A stretch of DNA of 64,000 bases from assembly GCA_016900015.1 (NCBI GenBank), contig JACJJM010000002.1, forward strand, positions 186,001 to 250,000, read 5' to 3'. How positions within the stretch are numbered: the stretch's first letter is position 1; every line of letters begins with the position of its first letter. The notes under the pieces are model-generated. The model saw only the letters and a list, made by a program, of their open reading frames with translations, was not told the DNA's origin and searched no databases. Below are positions 1 to 8,847 of the stretch, piece after piece. A program made the translations under genes and the position numbers. This DNA is from Phocaeicola coprophilus. GTDB lineage: Bacteria > Bacteroidota > Bacteroidia > Bacteroidales > Bacteroidaceae.

Positions 1-197
1 TGGACAAATTGATGTGGGGGTCGGACTATCCGCGTACCATTACGGCCATTACTTACCGCATGTCTTACGACTTTATTCAGAAAACCACGGAACTGACCGA
101 CGATGAAAAGGCTCAGTTCCTGGGCCGTAATGCCGAGCGTTTCTACGGCTTCAAGCATTTGGTGGATTTGCCCTATATTAAGAATATGTCAGAATAA
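1..197 (+). CDS. amidohydrolase family protein, C-terminal end (5' part outside window)
   Basis: The reading frame is open from base 3, so only the last 65 or so residues are present. The visible piece holds MWGSDYPR, which matches the end of the TIM barrel in the amidohydrolase_2 family where the Asp is a metal ligand. It is followed by a helical end with FLGRNAERFYGF, the usual C-terminal block of these lactone hydrolases and decarboxylases. The stop lies 12 bp before a FucP-like permease, and a zinc dehydrogenase follows. This suggests a sugar-lactone hydrolase in a deoxysugar or sugar-acid catabolic operon; the substrate is inferred from context only. Confidence 0.8.
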   Translation, partial: DKLMWGSDYPRTITAITYRMSYDFIQKTTELTDDEKAQFLGRNAERFYGFKHLVDLPYIKNMSE

Positions 198-209
198 ACG
201 AGTTGTACT

Positions 210-1472
210 ATGAAAAAGAACACATATCTCATTCCACTGTCGCTTATCTTTTGTCTCTTTTTTCTCTGGGCTATAAGTAGTAATCTGCTTCCCACGATGA
301 TTCGGCAGTTGATGAAAACCTGCGAACTGAACACCTTCGAAGCATCATTCACGGAGACATTCTATTGGCTGGCTTACTTTATTTTCCCCATACCCATCGC
401 CATGTATATGAAGCGTTACAGCTATAAGTCGGGCATCATTTTCGGCTTATTGCTGGCAGCGTGTGGCGGTTTGCTATTCATCCCGGCCGCCATGATCAAG
501 GAGTATTGGGCTTATCTGTGCATTTTCTTTGTCATTGCCACGGGCATGTGCTTCTTGGAGACGGCTGCAAACCCTTATGTGACGGCCTTGGGTGACCCGA
601 ACACAGCTCCGCGTCGTCTGAATTTGGCACAATCGTTCAACGGGCTTGGTGCCTTCATTGCGGCTATGTTTTTGAGTAAGTTGGTGTTGAGTGGTCATAG
701 CTATACCCGGGAGACGCTTCCTGCGGATTATGTAGGTGGATGGGAAGGCTACATTCAGGCGGAAACTGACTCCATGAAGTTGCCTTATATCATATTGGCA
801 ACACTGTTGATTGTCATTGCCGTGGTGTTTATATTTTCTCATTTGCCTAAGATAAAAGAAGGAGACCATATGGAGGGCGAAACGACAGACAAAGCGGAAA
901 AACTCATCAATTTTGGAGTACTTCGTCGTTCGCATTTGCGTTGGGGTGTCATTGCACAGTTTTTTTATAATGGTGGGCAAACAGCGATTAACAGTTTGTT
1001 CTTGGTCTATTGTTGCACCTATGCCGGACTTCCGGAAAGTACGGCAACTACTTTTTTTGGCATTTACATGCTTGCTTTTCTAGCCGGTCGATGGATAGGC
1101 ACTTGGCTGATGGCCCGTTTTCGTCCGCAAAACATGTTGTTGGCTTATGCCGTGATGAATATTTTGCTTTGTGGAGTGGTGATGTGTTTTGGTGGTTGGG
1201 TAGGTCTGTATGCCATGTTGGCCATTTCTTTTTTCATGTCCATCATGTACCCTACACAATTTTCTTTGGCTCTGAAAGGCTTGGGTAGTGACACGAAAAG
1301 TGGTTCTGCTTTTTTGGTAATGGCTATAGTCGGCAACGCATGTTTACCGCAACTGACAGCATACATTATGCACGTCAATGCCGAAGTTTACCATGTGGCC
1401 TACATTGTGCCGCTCGTATGTTTTGCGTTCTGTGCTTACTATGGGTGGAAAGGTTATAAAGTAATTAATTAA
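210..1472 (+). CDS. MFS sugar permease of the FucP family
   Basis: This 420-residue, 12-helix protein aligns without gaps to the start of E. coli FucP. It keeps FFLWA (17-21), the YFIFPIP segment, SYKSGIIFGL and the family signature FLETAANPYVTALG, with Glu117 equivalent to the essential Glu135 of FucP. The position of the other essential acidic residue (FucP Asp46) is Pro28 here (SSNLLP instead of NNLNDI). Coupling or substrate may therefore differ from L-fucose/H+ symport. It sits between an amidohydrolase end and a zinc dehydrogenase in one operon, so it probably imports the sugar or sugar acid they process. Confidence 0.85.
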   Translation: MKKNTYLIPLSLIFCLFFLWAISSNLLPTMIRQLMKTCELNTFEASFTETFYWLAYFIFPIPIAMYMKRYSYKSGIIFGLLLAACGGLLFIPAAMIKEYWAYLCIFFVIATGMCFLETAANPYVTALGDPNTAPRRLNLAQSFNGLGAFIAAMFLSKLVLSGHSYTRETLPADYVGGWEGYIQAETDSMKLPYIILATLLIVIAVVFIFSHLPKIKEGDHMEGETTDKAEKLINFGVLRRSHLRWGVIAQFFYNGGQTAINSLFLVYCCTYAGLPESTATTFFGIYMLAFLAGRWIGTWLMARFRPQNMLLAYAVMNILLCGVVMCFGGWVGLYAMLAISFFMSIMYPTQFSLALKGLGSDTKSGSAFLVMAIVGNACLPQLTAYIMHVNAEVYHVAYIVPLVCFAFCAYYGWKGYKVIN

Positions 1473-1505
1473 CAACAAAAAAGTTTTCTAAAACAAATAA
1501 TAAAA

Positions 1506-2522
1506 ATGAAAGCAGTAAAGATTACAGCACCTCAAGAAATGCAGGTGGTTGAGATTGACAAACCGGCGTTGAAAGCCGGAGAGGTTTTGGTTAAGTTAAG
1601 CTATGTGGGTTTTTGTGGTTCAGACTTAAACACATTTCTGGGCCGTAACCCGATGGTGAAGATGCCGGTTATTCCCGGACATGAAATCGGGGCCGTAATA
1701 GCTGAAGTGGGAGCAGATGTTCCTGCGACATTGAAGCCGGGCATGATCGTTACGATTAATCCTTATACAAATTGTGAAAAATGTCCTTCTTGTCTACATC
1801 ATCGTCCCAACGCATGTGAACATAATGAGACGTTGGGTGTGCAACGCAATGGTGCCATGTGCGAATACATAGCTGTACCTTGGACCAAGATTATTCCGGC
1901 AGAAGGCATTACTCCTCGCGATTGTGCTCTGATAGAACCGATGAGTGTAGGCTTTCATGCTGTTAATCGTGGACAAGTGACTGACATTGATACGGTAATG
2001 GTGATCGGTTGTGGTATGATTGGCGTGGGAGCTATTGTGCGTGCATCGTTGCGTGGAGCTACTGTTATTGCAGTTGATTTGGATGATGAGAAGTTGGCTC
2101 TGGCCAAGACATTAGGAGCTGCTTATACTATTAACTCCAAGACTGAAGATTTGCATGCACGTTTGCAGGAAATCACGGCAGGTGAAGGTCCGGATGTCGT
2201 TATAGAAGCTGTGGGCAGTCCTATGACCTATGTGACAGCAGTCAATGAAGTCGCTTTTACCGGACGTGTGGTGTGCATCGGTTATGCCAAATCCGACGTG
2301 TCGTTCCAGACGAAACTCTTCGTACAGAAAGAACTCGACATCCGTGGTTCTCGCAACGCATTGCCGGAAGATTTCCGTGCCGTCATTCGCTACATGCGTC
2401 AAGGCACTTGTCCTGCTGACCAACTGATTAGCCATATCGCTGAGCCGGAAGGTGCTTTTCAAGCTATGCAAGACTGGGCAGCTGCCCCGGCTAAAGTGTT
2501 CCGCATACTGGTTAAGTTCTGA
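1506..2522 (+). CDS. zinc-dependent alcohol/polyol dehydrogenase (MDR family)
   Basis: This 338-residue medium-chain dehydrogenase has the catalytic zinc site (GFCGSD near 37-42, GHEIGAVIAEVG) and the structural zinc cysteines in CEKCPSCLHHRPNAC. Its Rossmann fold contains VIGCGMIGVGAI followed by VDLDDEK, where Asp binds the adenine ribose and favours NAD+. It follows the permease by 33 bp and ends at a strong terminator, making it the last gene of the operon. Relatives act on L-galactonate, L-fuconate-type sugar acids, sorbitol or threonine. With an amidohydrolase and FucP-like permease next door, oxidation of a sugar acid is the best guess. Confidence 0.88.
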   Translation: MKAVKITAPQEMQVVEIDKPALKAGEVLVKLSYVGFCGSDLNTFLGRNPMVKMPVIPGHEIGAVIAEVGADVPATLKPGMIVTINPYTNCEKCPSCLHHRPNACEHNETLGVQRNGAMCEYIAVPWTKIIPAEGITPRDCALIEPMSVGFHAVNRGQVTDIDTVMVIGCGMIGVGAIVRASLRGATVIAVDLDDEKLALAKTLGAAYTINSKTEDLHARLQEITAGEGPDVVIEAVGSPMTYVTAVNEVAFTGRVVCIGYAKSDVSFQTKLFVQKELDIRGSRNALPEDFRAVIRYMRQGTCPADQLISHIAEPEGAFQAMQDWAAAPAKVFRILVKF

Positions 2523-2541
2523 TATACGAATAAGATTTGAG

Positions 2542-2575
2542 AATCCTCGTCATGTTTCATGGCGGGGATTTTTTA
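2542..2575 (+). terminator. intrinsic terminator after the dehydrogenase operon
   Basis: AATCCTCGTCATG pairs with CATGGCGGGGATT over 13 bp (G-U pairs included) around a TTT loop, followed by TTTT. It lies 20 bp after the dehydrogenase stop. Confidence 0.85.
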
Positions 2576-2852
2576 GTTTGTATGGTTATGAGGTAAGGGG
2601 ATGAATAAATGTGTTTTTGATATGCAAATTTATTTATATTGTATGTGTAGTTTTTATAATCATGATTATAAATTTGTTATGTCTTCATGAAATGTTGAGA
2701 GCGTCACAAAATCAAGGCTAACTTCATTTTAGGCTTTCCATCCATAAAGATAGTCATAACTATATATGCAAGTAAGTCGCTGAAAATGACATATGATTTT
2801 TGCTGGGATGGACATTAGGGAGACGTAGGTGGCTACATTGAGGAGTTGGGCA
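2576..2852. other. AT-rich gap between convergent operons
   Basis: No credible gene is seen. A 20-nt perfect palindrome lies at 2653-2672 (core TAATCATGATTA), and TTCATGAA is centred 25 bp further on. Nothing else is recognisable. Confidence 0.6.
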
Positions 2853-2904
2853 TAAAAAATCCGGCGACTGCCAGTAGGTTTGAGACCGTGTGACAGTGCC
2901 GGAT
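2853..2904 (-). terminator. intrinsic terminator of the bamD-rpoZ-DUF4293 operon
   Basis: ATCCGGC (2859-2865) pairs with GCCGGAT (2898-2904), and inner ACTG pairs with CAGT. On the minus strand the stem is followed by TTTTTT. Confidence 0.75.
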
Positions 2905-2949
2905 GAAGTTATTCCCCTTGCGGGGAAATGAAGGAAACGGGTAGGGAAA

Positions 2950-3408
2950 TCAGCGTAATCGGTCAGCTGCTTTGACGAGTCGTTCGTCGTGGCGTATGCC
3001 GCGGAGGGCAAGCAAGTCCAGTATGATGGCTATGAAGGGGAGAACAGCTCCCGACGCGCAGACGAATGCCGTGCCTGCCAACAGTTCGCCATAGGAAATG
3101 ACGAAGGCGGCGAAGGCTGCATACCATCCGATGGTGACCAATATGTTGAAGATGGTCAGCCGCATTTGCAACTTCCTGTTCTTGTAGAGGAAGATAGTAG
3201 CAAAGGCGATGATGGCAGCCAGCAACGCGATGGCGAAGAGCCCCCAGCACGCACTGTCTTGTTGCCCACCGACGATGTCAAGCTCGTAGGCATAGAGTGT
3301 GGAGATGCCTGTGGCTTTCCCCACATATGTGCCGAGCGGCATACCCATCGTGGCACCCATGAGGGCGACGACGAGCAGGAGGTAGGCACTTTGTATGCGT
3401 TGGATCAT
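2950..3408 (-). CDS. DUF4293 family membrane protein
   Basis: This 152-residue protein has four predicted membrane helices and begins MIQRIQSAYLLL, the signature start of the Bacteroidetes-specific DUF4293 family. The charged tail (RHDERLVKAADRLR) is also typical. It is the last gene of an operon after bamD and rpoZ, 33 bp after the rpoZ stop. This linkage is common in Bacteroidales and suggests a housekeeping role, but no biochemical function is known to me. Confidence 0.85.
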   Translation of the reverse strand: MIQRIQSAYLLLVVALMGATMGMPLGTYVGKATGISTLYAYELDIVGGQQDSACWGLFAIALLAAIIAFATIFLYKNRKLQMRLTIFNILVTIGWYAAFAAFVISYGELLAGTAFVCASGAVLPFIAIILDLLALRGIRHDERLVKAADRLR

Positions 3409-3441
3409 GATGCTTCAGGGTTGGGCGCGTGTCCGCGCGGA

Positions 3442-3777
3442 TTATTGAAGTTTCTCTTTCTCCTTGGCCGGGTTGCGGTAATATACCTTGCCTTCGATGT
3501 ATTCCTGTGTGGCGATTAAGGTCGGTTTGGGGAGTTTCTCGTAGTAGCGTGAGATTTCGATTTGTTCTCTGTTTTCAGACACTTCGTCCATGCTGTCGTT
3601 GTAGGATGCAAATTCTTGCAGCTTCTTGGAAAGGTCGTTTTTGATTTCCACGCTAATCTGGTTTGCACGTTTGCCGATGATGGCGACAGTTTCGTAGATA
3701 TTACCGGTGTCTTCACACAGTTCCATCAAGTCGCGGGTCACGGTCGTGGTGGGTGCATTTGTCTTTCTGTAATCCAT
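3442..3777 (-). CDS. rpoZ: DNA-directed RNA polymerase omega subunit, Bacteroidetes type
   Basis: This 111-residue protein contains the omega/RPB6-like core: TGNIYETVAIIGKRANQI followed by a charged helix. The C-terminal extension (LPKPTLIATQEYIEGKVYYR) is typical of Bacteroidetes omega proteins. Omega helps fold the beta' subunit and assemble RNA polymerase. It lies 26 bp downstream of bamD and upstream of the DUF4293 gene, all in one operon with a shared terminator. Confidence 0.88.
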   Translation of the reverse strand: MDYRKTNAPTTTVTRDLMELCEDTGNIYETVAIIGKRANQISVEIKNDLSKKLQEFASYNDSMDEVSENREQIEISRYYEKLPKPTLIATQEYIEGKVYYRNPAKEKEKLQ

Positions 3778-3803
3778 AATACTTTGTATCCTTTTATAAA
3801 CTA

Positions 3804-4613
3804 TTATTCTGTAATATTTTTGCTGGCTTCTTCAAACATCTTGTCGGCTTCCTTCGCGTGTTTGCTTTCCGGGAATTCGTTCTTGAAAGCGTAGTATTCA
3901 TCGACAACATCACGGTAGCGGTCTTCTCGTTTTTCGACGACACTTTCCGTGGCCATCTTGTATTTAGCTTGCAGCACGAGGTAGGAGAGGTCTTCGCGCC
4001 GTTTGCAGTAGGGGAAGTCCTGGAGGGCGTTTTGTGCGGTGATGACGCACGACTGGTAGTTGTTGCCCATGTAGTTGCCCAGATTGTAGTATAATTGTGC
4101 CGAGAGATATTCTTTCTCGACGAGTTTGTCCTGGAGTTCGAACATCATCTGTTGTGCTTCGTCCTTATGGACACTGTTGGGGTAGTACTCGCAGAATACC
4201 TGTATTTCGTTGATGGCTTCAAACGTACTAGTCTGGTCAAGCCGTGGTTCGGGCGTGTCGTTGTAGAGCGCCTTGCAAGTGTAGAAGCGTGCCAGTTCGG
4301 CAAACTCCCCGCGGGGATAGGTGGTGTAATATTTCTTAAAGGTGGACGAAGCCTCAAGCCAGTCTTCCTGCCCGTAGTAGCACATGGCAAGCATATAGAG
4401 TGATTCTTCGGCCTTGCCGCTGCCTTTGAGGATGGTGATCATGTCGCCCAGCACGACAGAGGCTTTGTTATACTGTCCGCTGAAGAAATACTCTTTGGCA
4501 GCTTCGTATCGATAAGAATAGTCTTGGCTTTTAAGCACCTTATTATAGTCGCCGCATGATGTCATCACGCAGGCGGAAATCAAGGCTATCGCAGTTATAC
4601 TTTTCTTCATCAT
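3804..4613 (-). CDS. bamD: outer membrane assembly lipoprotein BamD
   Basis: This 269-residue lipoprotein has an N-terminal signal ending in the lipobox TSC-G (Cys20), then repeated TPR-like helices (YEAAKEYFFSGQY, EESLYMLAMCYYGQEDW, SSTFKKYYTTYPRG) as in BamD. BamD is the essential periplasmic partner of BamA in inserting beta-barrel proteins into the outer membrane. Two ATG codons are adjacent, so the start may be 4610. A TACATTTGC promoter box lies 16 bp upstream. It is the first gene of the bamD-rpoZ-DUF4293 operon. Confidence 0.9.
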   Translation of the reverse strand: MMKKSITAIALISACVMTSCGDYNKVLKSQDYSYRYEAAKEYFFSGQYNKASVVLGDMITILKGSGKAEESLYMLAMCYYGQEDWLEASSTFKKYYTTYPRGEFAELARFYTCKALYNDTPEPRLDQTSTFEAINEIQVFCEYYPNSVHKDEAQQMMFELQDKLVEKEYLSAQLYYNLGNYMGNNYQSCVITAQNALQDFPYCKRREDLSYLVLQAKYKMATESVVEKREDRYRDVVDEYYAFKNEFPESKHAKEADKMFEEASKNITE

Positions 4614-4628
4614 TCTTCAAAATATTGC

Positions 4629-4637
4629 GCAAATGTA
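4629..4637 (-). promoter_or_regulatory. -7 promoter box of the bamD operon
   Basis: TACATTTGC on the minus strand fits the Bacteroidetes TAnnTTTGC box; the implied start of transcription falls just ahead of the bamD ATG. No clear -33 TTTG. Confidence 0.6.
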
Positions 4638-4716
4638 CAGAGAAGTGCTGAGATACACAATGAATGCTTTTATTTTTAAACTATTTTTCGATGAGATACG
4701 GTATTTGCGTTGTCGT

Positions 4717-6747
4717 TTACTCGGCTTTTTCTTTCAGCATGTCTTCCAGCTTGATAAGTTCGTCTCGATATTGTGCGGCTTGGATGAACTCGAGCTTCTT
4801 GGCAGCGTCCTGCATCAGTTTGCGGGTGCGTTCGATGCTCTTCTCCAGTTGTTGTCTGCTCATGTATTCCACCACAGGGTCAGCGGCCACGCTGTTGTAT
4901 TCCGGTTCGACGTAGGCTTTGGGCGCCTTGCTTGCGGCCGGCGTTTCTTCTTGATTGGCAAGCAATGCCGTCTTGCGGGCTTTTTTGATTTGCTGCGGAG
5001 TGATGCCGTGTGCTTCGTTATAGGCCAACTGTTTAGCTCGTCGGCGGTTGGTCTCGTCGATGGTCTGCTGCATGCTGTCGGTGATTTTGTCGGCATACAT
5101 GATGACTTTACCGTTGACGTTGCGTGCGGCTCGCCCGGCTGTCTGTGTCAGTGAGCGGTGGCTGCGCAGGAAGCCTTCCTTGTCAGCGTCAAGAATGGCG
5201 ACGAGCGAGACTTCGGGCAAGTCGAGTCCTTCGCGCAACAAGTTTACGCCGATGAGTACGTCGTAGAGTCCCTGGCGCAGGTCGTCCATGATTTTGACCC
5301 GCTCGAGGGTGTCCACGTCGCTGTGGATATAGTTGCAGCGGATGTCGTTACGGGCCAGATAGTCTGTCAGTTCCTCCGCCATGCGTTTGGTGAGGGTGGT
5401 CACGAGCACGCGTTCGTTCTTTTCGATGCGCTGCTGTATTTCTTCCATCAAGTCGTCGATTTGATTCAGGCTTGGACGTACTTCGATGACGGGGTCGAGC
5501 AGGCCGGTCGGGCGGATGACTTGTTCGACGACGACGCCTTCGCTCTTATTCAGTTCGTAGTCTGCGGGTGTGGCACTCACATAGATGACTTGCTTGGTCA
5601 TTTCTTCAAATTCTTCGAACTTCAGCGGACGGTTGTCCAATGCGGCCGGCAAGCGGAATCCGTAGTCCACCAGGTTGGTCTTTCGGGCACGGTCTCCGCC
5701 ATACATGGCCCGGATCTGCGGAACGCTGACATGGCTTTCGTCGATGACAGTCAGGTAGTCGTCCGGGAAAAAGTCAAGCAGGCAGTAGGGGCGTGTGCCG
5801 GCGGCCCGGCCGTCGAAATAGCGCGAATAATTTTCGATGCCGGAGCAATGTCCCAGTTCGCGTATCATTTCCATGTCGTAGGTCACGCGCTCATAAAGGC
5901 GTTTTGCTTCCAATGGCTTCCCTATTTCTTTGAAATATTCCACTTGTTTAGTCAGATCGTCTTCGATTTGATGGATGGCGCGGAGCGTACTTTCCTTGGT
6001 GGTCATGAAGAGGTTTGCCGGATAGATGCGGAATTCGTCGTAGTCCATCAGCCGGTGTCCGCTGACGGGGTCGACTTCTTCGATGGCGTCGATTTCGTCA
6101 TCCCAGAACACGACACGCAGCAAGTTGTCACTATAGGCCAGAAAGATGTCCACCGTGTCACCTTTCACGCGGAAATTACCACGGTTCAGGTCGATGTCGT
6201 TGCGTACATAAAGGCTGTCGACCAGACGGCGCAAGAAGACGTTGCGGTCGATTTTCTGTCCGCGCCGGACATCGATCACATTTTCATAAAAGTCAGCGGG
6301 ATTTCCCATGCCGTAGATGCATGACACGGATGACACGACCACCACGTCTTTCCGTCCCGACAGCAGGGCTGAAGTGGCAGCCAGACGCAATTTGTCGATT
6401 TCGTCATTGATGGCAAGGTCTTTTTCTATGTAAGTATCGGTCGAAGGCAGATAAGCTTCCGGCTGATAGTAGTCGTAATAGGATACGTAGTACTCCACAG
6501 CATTGTTCGGGAAAAAACTTTTAAACTCTCCATAGAGCTGTGCTGCCAATGTCTTGTTGTGACTCAGAATGAGAGTCGGTTTGTTCACATTCTTGATGAC
6601 GTTGGCGATGGTAAACGTTTTGCCCGAGCCTGTCACGCCCAGCAATGTCTGTGCCGGCATGCCTTGAAGCACACCTTCTGTCAGCTGTGCGATGGCTTCC
6701 GGTTGGTCTCCGGTGGGCTGGTAGTCTGAAATCAATTCAAAGTCCAT
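4717..6747 (-). CDS. uvrB: excinuclease ABC subunit B
   Basis: This 676-residue protein is full length for UvrB. It has the Walker A motif GVTGSGKT (37-44), the DNA-clamping beta-hairpin with the tyrosine-rich [14 protein letters not shown] stretch (about 86-99), helicase motif DESHVSVPQ and motif VI ([10 protein letters not shown]). The C-terminal UVR domain that contacts UvrC begins near [15 protein letters not shown]. It loads onto DNA damage with UvrA and recruits UvrC in nucleotide excision repair. It is monocistronic with its own promoter; bamD follows about 100 bp downstream. Confidence 0.97.
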   Translation of the reverse strand: MDFELISDYQPTGDQPEAIAQLTEGVLQGMPAQTLLGVTGSGKTFTIANVIKNVNKPTLILSHNKTLAAQLYGEFKSFFPNNAVEYYVSYYDYYQPEAYLPSTDTYIEKDLAINDEIDKLRLAATSALLSGRKDVVVVSSVSCIYGMGNPADFYENVIDVRRGQKIDRNVFLRRLVDSLYVRNDIDLNRGNFRVKGDTVDIFLAYSDNLLRVVFWDDEIDAIEEVDPVSGHRLMDYDEFRIYPANLFMTTKESTLRAIHQIEDDLTKQVEYFKEIGKPLEAKRLYERVTYDMEMIRELGHCSGIENYSRYFDGRAAGTRPYCLLDFFPDDYLTVIDESHVSVPQIRAMYGGDRARKTNLVDYGFRLPAALDNRPLKFEEFEEMTKQVIYVSATPADYELNKSEGVVVEQVIRPTGLLDPVIEVRPSLNQIDDLMEEIQQRIEKNERVLVTTLTKRMAEELTDYLARNDIRCNYIHSDVDTLERVKIMDDLRQGLYDVLIGVNLLREGLDLPEVSLVAILDADKEGFLRSHRSLTQTAGRAARNVNGKVIMYADKITDSMQQTIDETNRRRAKQLAYNEAHGITPQQIKKARKTALLANQEETPAASKAPKAYVEPEYNSVAADPVVEYMSRQQLEKSIERTRKLMQDAAKKLEFIQAAQYRDELIKLEDMLKEKAE

Positions 6748-6786
6748 AACTCTGCGACTCCTTTCTTTAAATGGTCAATGGTGTGT

Positions 6787-6795
6787 GCAAAGGTA
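6787..6795 (-). promoter_or_regulatory. -7 promoter box of uvrB
   Basis: TACCTTTGC on the minus strand, 40 bp ahead of the uvrB ATG. No convincing -33 box, and no LexA-type palindrome noticed. Confidence 0.6.
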
Positions 6796-6841
6796 AGGAA
6801 AATAGCAGTAAAACCAATCACTAGACCAATGTGGGTTATCA

Positions 6842-6929
6842 GGCCCTTTACTCCGCGCTTCCTTGCCTTCCTTTCCGTCCAAGCACGGATACCTATCCGT
6901 GGTCGGGCGGATACCTGTCCGTGACAGGC
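6842..6929 (+). repeat. array A: four 22-bp units, family TwCCTdTCCGT
   Basis: Four units begin at 6842, 6864, 6886 and 6908, exactly 22 bp apart. Aligned cores are TTTACTCCGC, TTCCTTTCCGT, TACCTATCCGT and TACCTGTCCGT. The last two units each form a small hairpin (CGGAT...ATCCG type). The array lies between the SDR 3' end and the uvrB promoter. The same unit recurs at 23.05, 41.1 and 56.3 kb. Confidence 0.8.
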
Positions 6930-6994
6930 CACTTTTAATTAGGAAAGAAGGAGGCCTCGAGAAGTTTGTCGGGGCGTGAAGGAATGTCGCTCGT

Positions 6995-7807
6995 TCAGTC
7001 GTCATAGAAATAAGTGGCTGTCGCACCTCCATCCACCAGGAAGTCAGCTCCTGTGATAAAAGCTCCACGACTGCTCATCAACAGCTCTGCGACATTCGCC
7101 ACTTCGTCGGCTGTGCCGGGGCGGCCTGCTGGACATTTGGCAAACATGTTTTTGTAAAAATCGCCTCGTGGGCCGTTGAATTCGTCGAGAGCAAGCGGTG
7201 TGACGATGATGCCGGGCGAGATGGAGTTGATGCGTGCGCCTCGTTTACCCCATTTGACGGCCTCCGCCATAACGCGTTTTGTGTTGCACCGCTTGGCCAG
7301 TTGATAGGCATGGAGCGTGTCGCGGATATTCTGCGGTTGCAGGACATCCAGATCCAGCAGTTTTTCAGTCGGTGTGCAAGCCAGCAGGCGATTGGTTTTT
7401 TCTCCAAGGGCAGGCAGGCGGTGGCCTGACTGGCTGGAAATCGTTATGCCTGCTCCTTCAGGTTTGATGACTTTGCCCACTTCTTCCAACAGTACTGCCG
7501 TTCCGTATAAGTCCACTTTTAGAATCGTTTCTATGGATGCCTGCGAGGGAGAGACTCCTGCGGCATTGACCAGATATTTTATATCCCCAACTGTTTGTGC
7601 TTTTTCTATCAAGGCAAGGATGGAGGAGCGTGTGGCCAAATCCATTTCTACAGGCATCGCATCAAATCCTGCCTGATTCATCGTGTTTGCTACCAACATC
7701 GCGTTCTCCATGCGCCTGTCGCCGACGATTATCTTCATGCCGTATCCCATGCGCCGGGCTATTGCCATACCTATCTGTCCGGCTCCGGTAAGTATCATTA
7801 CGTCCAT
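6995..7807 (-). CDS. short-chain dehydrogenase/reductase
   Basis: This 270-residue SDR has the cofactor loop TGAGQIG near the N-terminus, NAAG (the structural NNAG motif with a change), the serine region SSQSG, and the catalytic YQLAK (Tyr-x3-Lys). The end reads GADFLVDGG, as in classical SDRs. A long insert between the serine and tyrosine regions (GHRLPALGEKTNRLL onward) is unusual for a 250-residue SDR. The substrate is unknown. The start lies 5 bp after the flavodoxin stop, so the two are co-transcribed under what was probably an AraC-controlled operon. Confidence 0.85.
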   Translation of the reverse strand: MDVMILTGAGQIGMAIARRMGYGMKIIVGDRRMENAMLVANTMNQAGFDAMPVEMDLATRSSILALIEKAQTVGDIKYLVNAAGVSPSQASIETILKVDLYGTAVLLEEVGKVIKPEGAGITISSQSGHRLPALGEKTNRLLACTPTEKLLDLDVLQPQNIRDTLHAYQLAKRCNTKRVMAEAVKWGKRGARINSISPGIIVTPLALDEFNGPRGDFYKNMFAKCPAGRPGTADEVANVAELLMSSRGAFITGADFLVDGGATATYFYDD

Positions 7808-7811
7808 AGCG

Positions 7812-8432
7812 TTAGAGTTTGAGTTTGCTTAACCAGTCCTTTACGCTCTCCTTGGCCTGAGCCTGCGCATTTTGTGCCGTAGCACCTCGTACAGCCAAGC
7901 CCTTCAGTATGGTTGTTCCTTTGCAGGCGGTTTTCAGTTTGTTTCCCGTGTCGGAGAGTCCGCTGCCTTCATGGGTACAGAATGGGATGACGGCTTTTCC
8001 CTGCCAGTGGTGTTTTCCGATGAACGTATAGACCGGCATCGGCATGTCTCCCCACCAGTTGGGATAACCGATAAAGATGATGTCATAATCCTCCACCGCC
8101 GCATCGTCTTTGATCGCTGGACGTGCTTGGGCGTTCAGTTCCCGTTTGGCGACTTCCGTACATTCTGTATAGTCATCGGGATAAGGAGTCTGTGGCTCGA
8201 TGTGGAAGAGGTCGCCCCTCGTTTCTGCGGCTATCATCTCGGCTATGATGTGGGTGTTACCTTTTTCGATGTGCCCTACGGCATAATTTTCGCCAGCCCG
8301 TGAGAAAAATGCCACGAGTGTTTTCTTTGCTTTCATGTTCTGTTCCTTTCTTTGATTTGCCTGCGCGTTTGTCGTGAATGAGAATGTGGCAAACAGCAGG
8401 GTGATGATTACTATAAATGTTCTTTTTTTCAT
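7812..8432 (-). CDS. exported flavodoxin family protein
   Basis: The chosen start (8432) gives 206 residues beginning MKKRTFIVIITLLF, a signal peptide or membrane anchor. A flavodoxin fold follows, with an FMN phosphate loop variant (FFSRAGENYAVG), YPNWWGDMP and the GSGLSDTG segment typical of the flavodoxin_4 family. Upstream in-frame codons translate a decayed neighbour, not a longer protein. Such proteins often sit with SDR, alpha/beta hydrolase and SnoaL genes in AraC-controlled operons. That context is visible here, but with the hydrolase and SnoaL genes broken. The redox partner is unknown. Confidence 0.82.
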   Translation of the reverse strand: MKKRTFIVIITLLFATFSFTTNAQANQRKEQNMKAKKTLVAFFSRAGENYAVGHIEKGNTHIIAEMIAAETRGDLFHIEPQTPYPDDYTECTEVAKRELNAQARPAIKDDAAVEDYDIIFIGYPNWWGDMPMPVYTFIGKHHWQGKAVIPFCTHEGSGLSDTGNKLKTACKGTTILKGLAVRGATAQNAQAQAKESVKDWLSKLKL

Positions 8433-8440
8433 GACTTCCC

Positions 8441-8828
8441 TTATGATAGGGTCCGCTTGAAAAATTCTGTCAGCTTCTTTATTGCGGGGCCGACCTTTGT
8501 TCCGCCAAACGGTAGGCATACAGCCCGGCTGACTGCTCCTTGACTGCTCCTTGACTGCTCCTTGACACTTCCGGCTGGATGATACTGAGGACGGCTGGAT
8601 AGCGTTTTTTCGAATCAAAGTCTTTTGGTAGGAACAGGTTGCCGACCAACACGATGCTGTTGCTCCGCAGAAATGAGACCTTGCGGACAATTACACCACT
8701 TGTCGTATCGATGGGGTGACTACGTAGCTTTCGGTTTGTGGAACTCTGGGCAGTCCGCTATTTTGTTGTGCCATTATACCCGACATGACGAGTAGCAAGG
8801 CAAATACGAATAAGATTATCTTCTTCAT
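8441..8828 (-). pseudogene. decayed alpha/beta hydrolase (dienelactone-hydrolase-like)
   Basis: An intact signal peptide (MKKIILFVFALLLVMSG) and LPRVPQTESYVVTPSIR are read until a stop at 8691. The next frame continues the family sequence VSFLRSNSIVLVGNLFLPKDFD, then GAVKEQSAGLYAYRLAEQ. After that the sequence jumps straight to the family C-terminus (AIKKLTEF...KRTLS) in a third frame. The gene therefore has at least two frameshifts and a large internal deletion that removes the catalytic residues. A tandem CTGCTCCTTGA repeat at about 8534-8570 marks one damaged spot. Confidence 0.8.
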
Positions 8829-8847
8829 ACTCTTTTTATATTTGATT

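Noticed and set aside
5158-6324. Long open frame on the plus strand opposite uvrB
   Set aside because: It is a shadow of uvrB codon use, with no promoter and no recognisable protein.
8433-8690. In-frame N-terminal extension of the flavodoxin protein by 86 residues
   Set aside because: The extension translates the decayed hydrolase gene in the wrong frame; the signal peptide at 8432 marks the real start.
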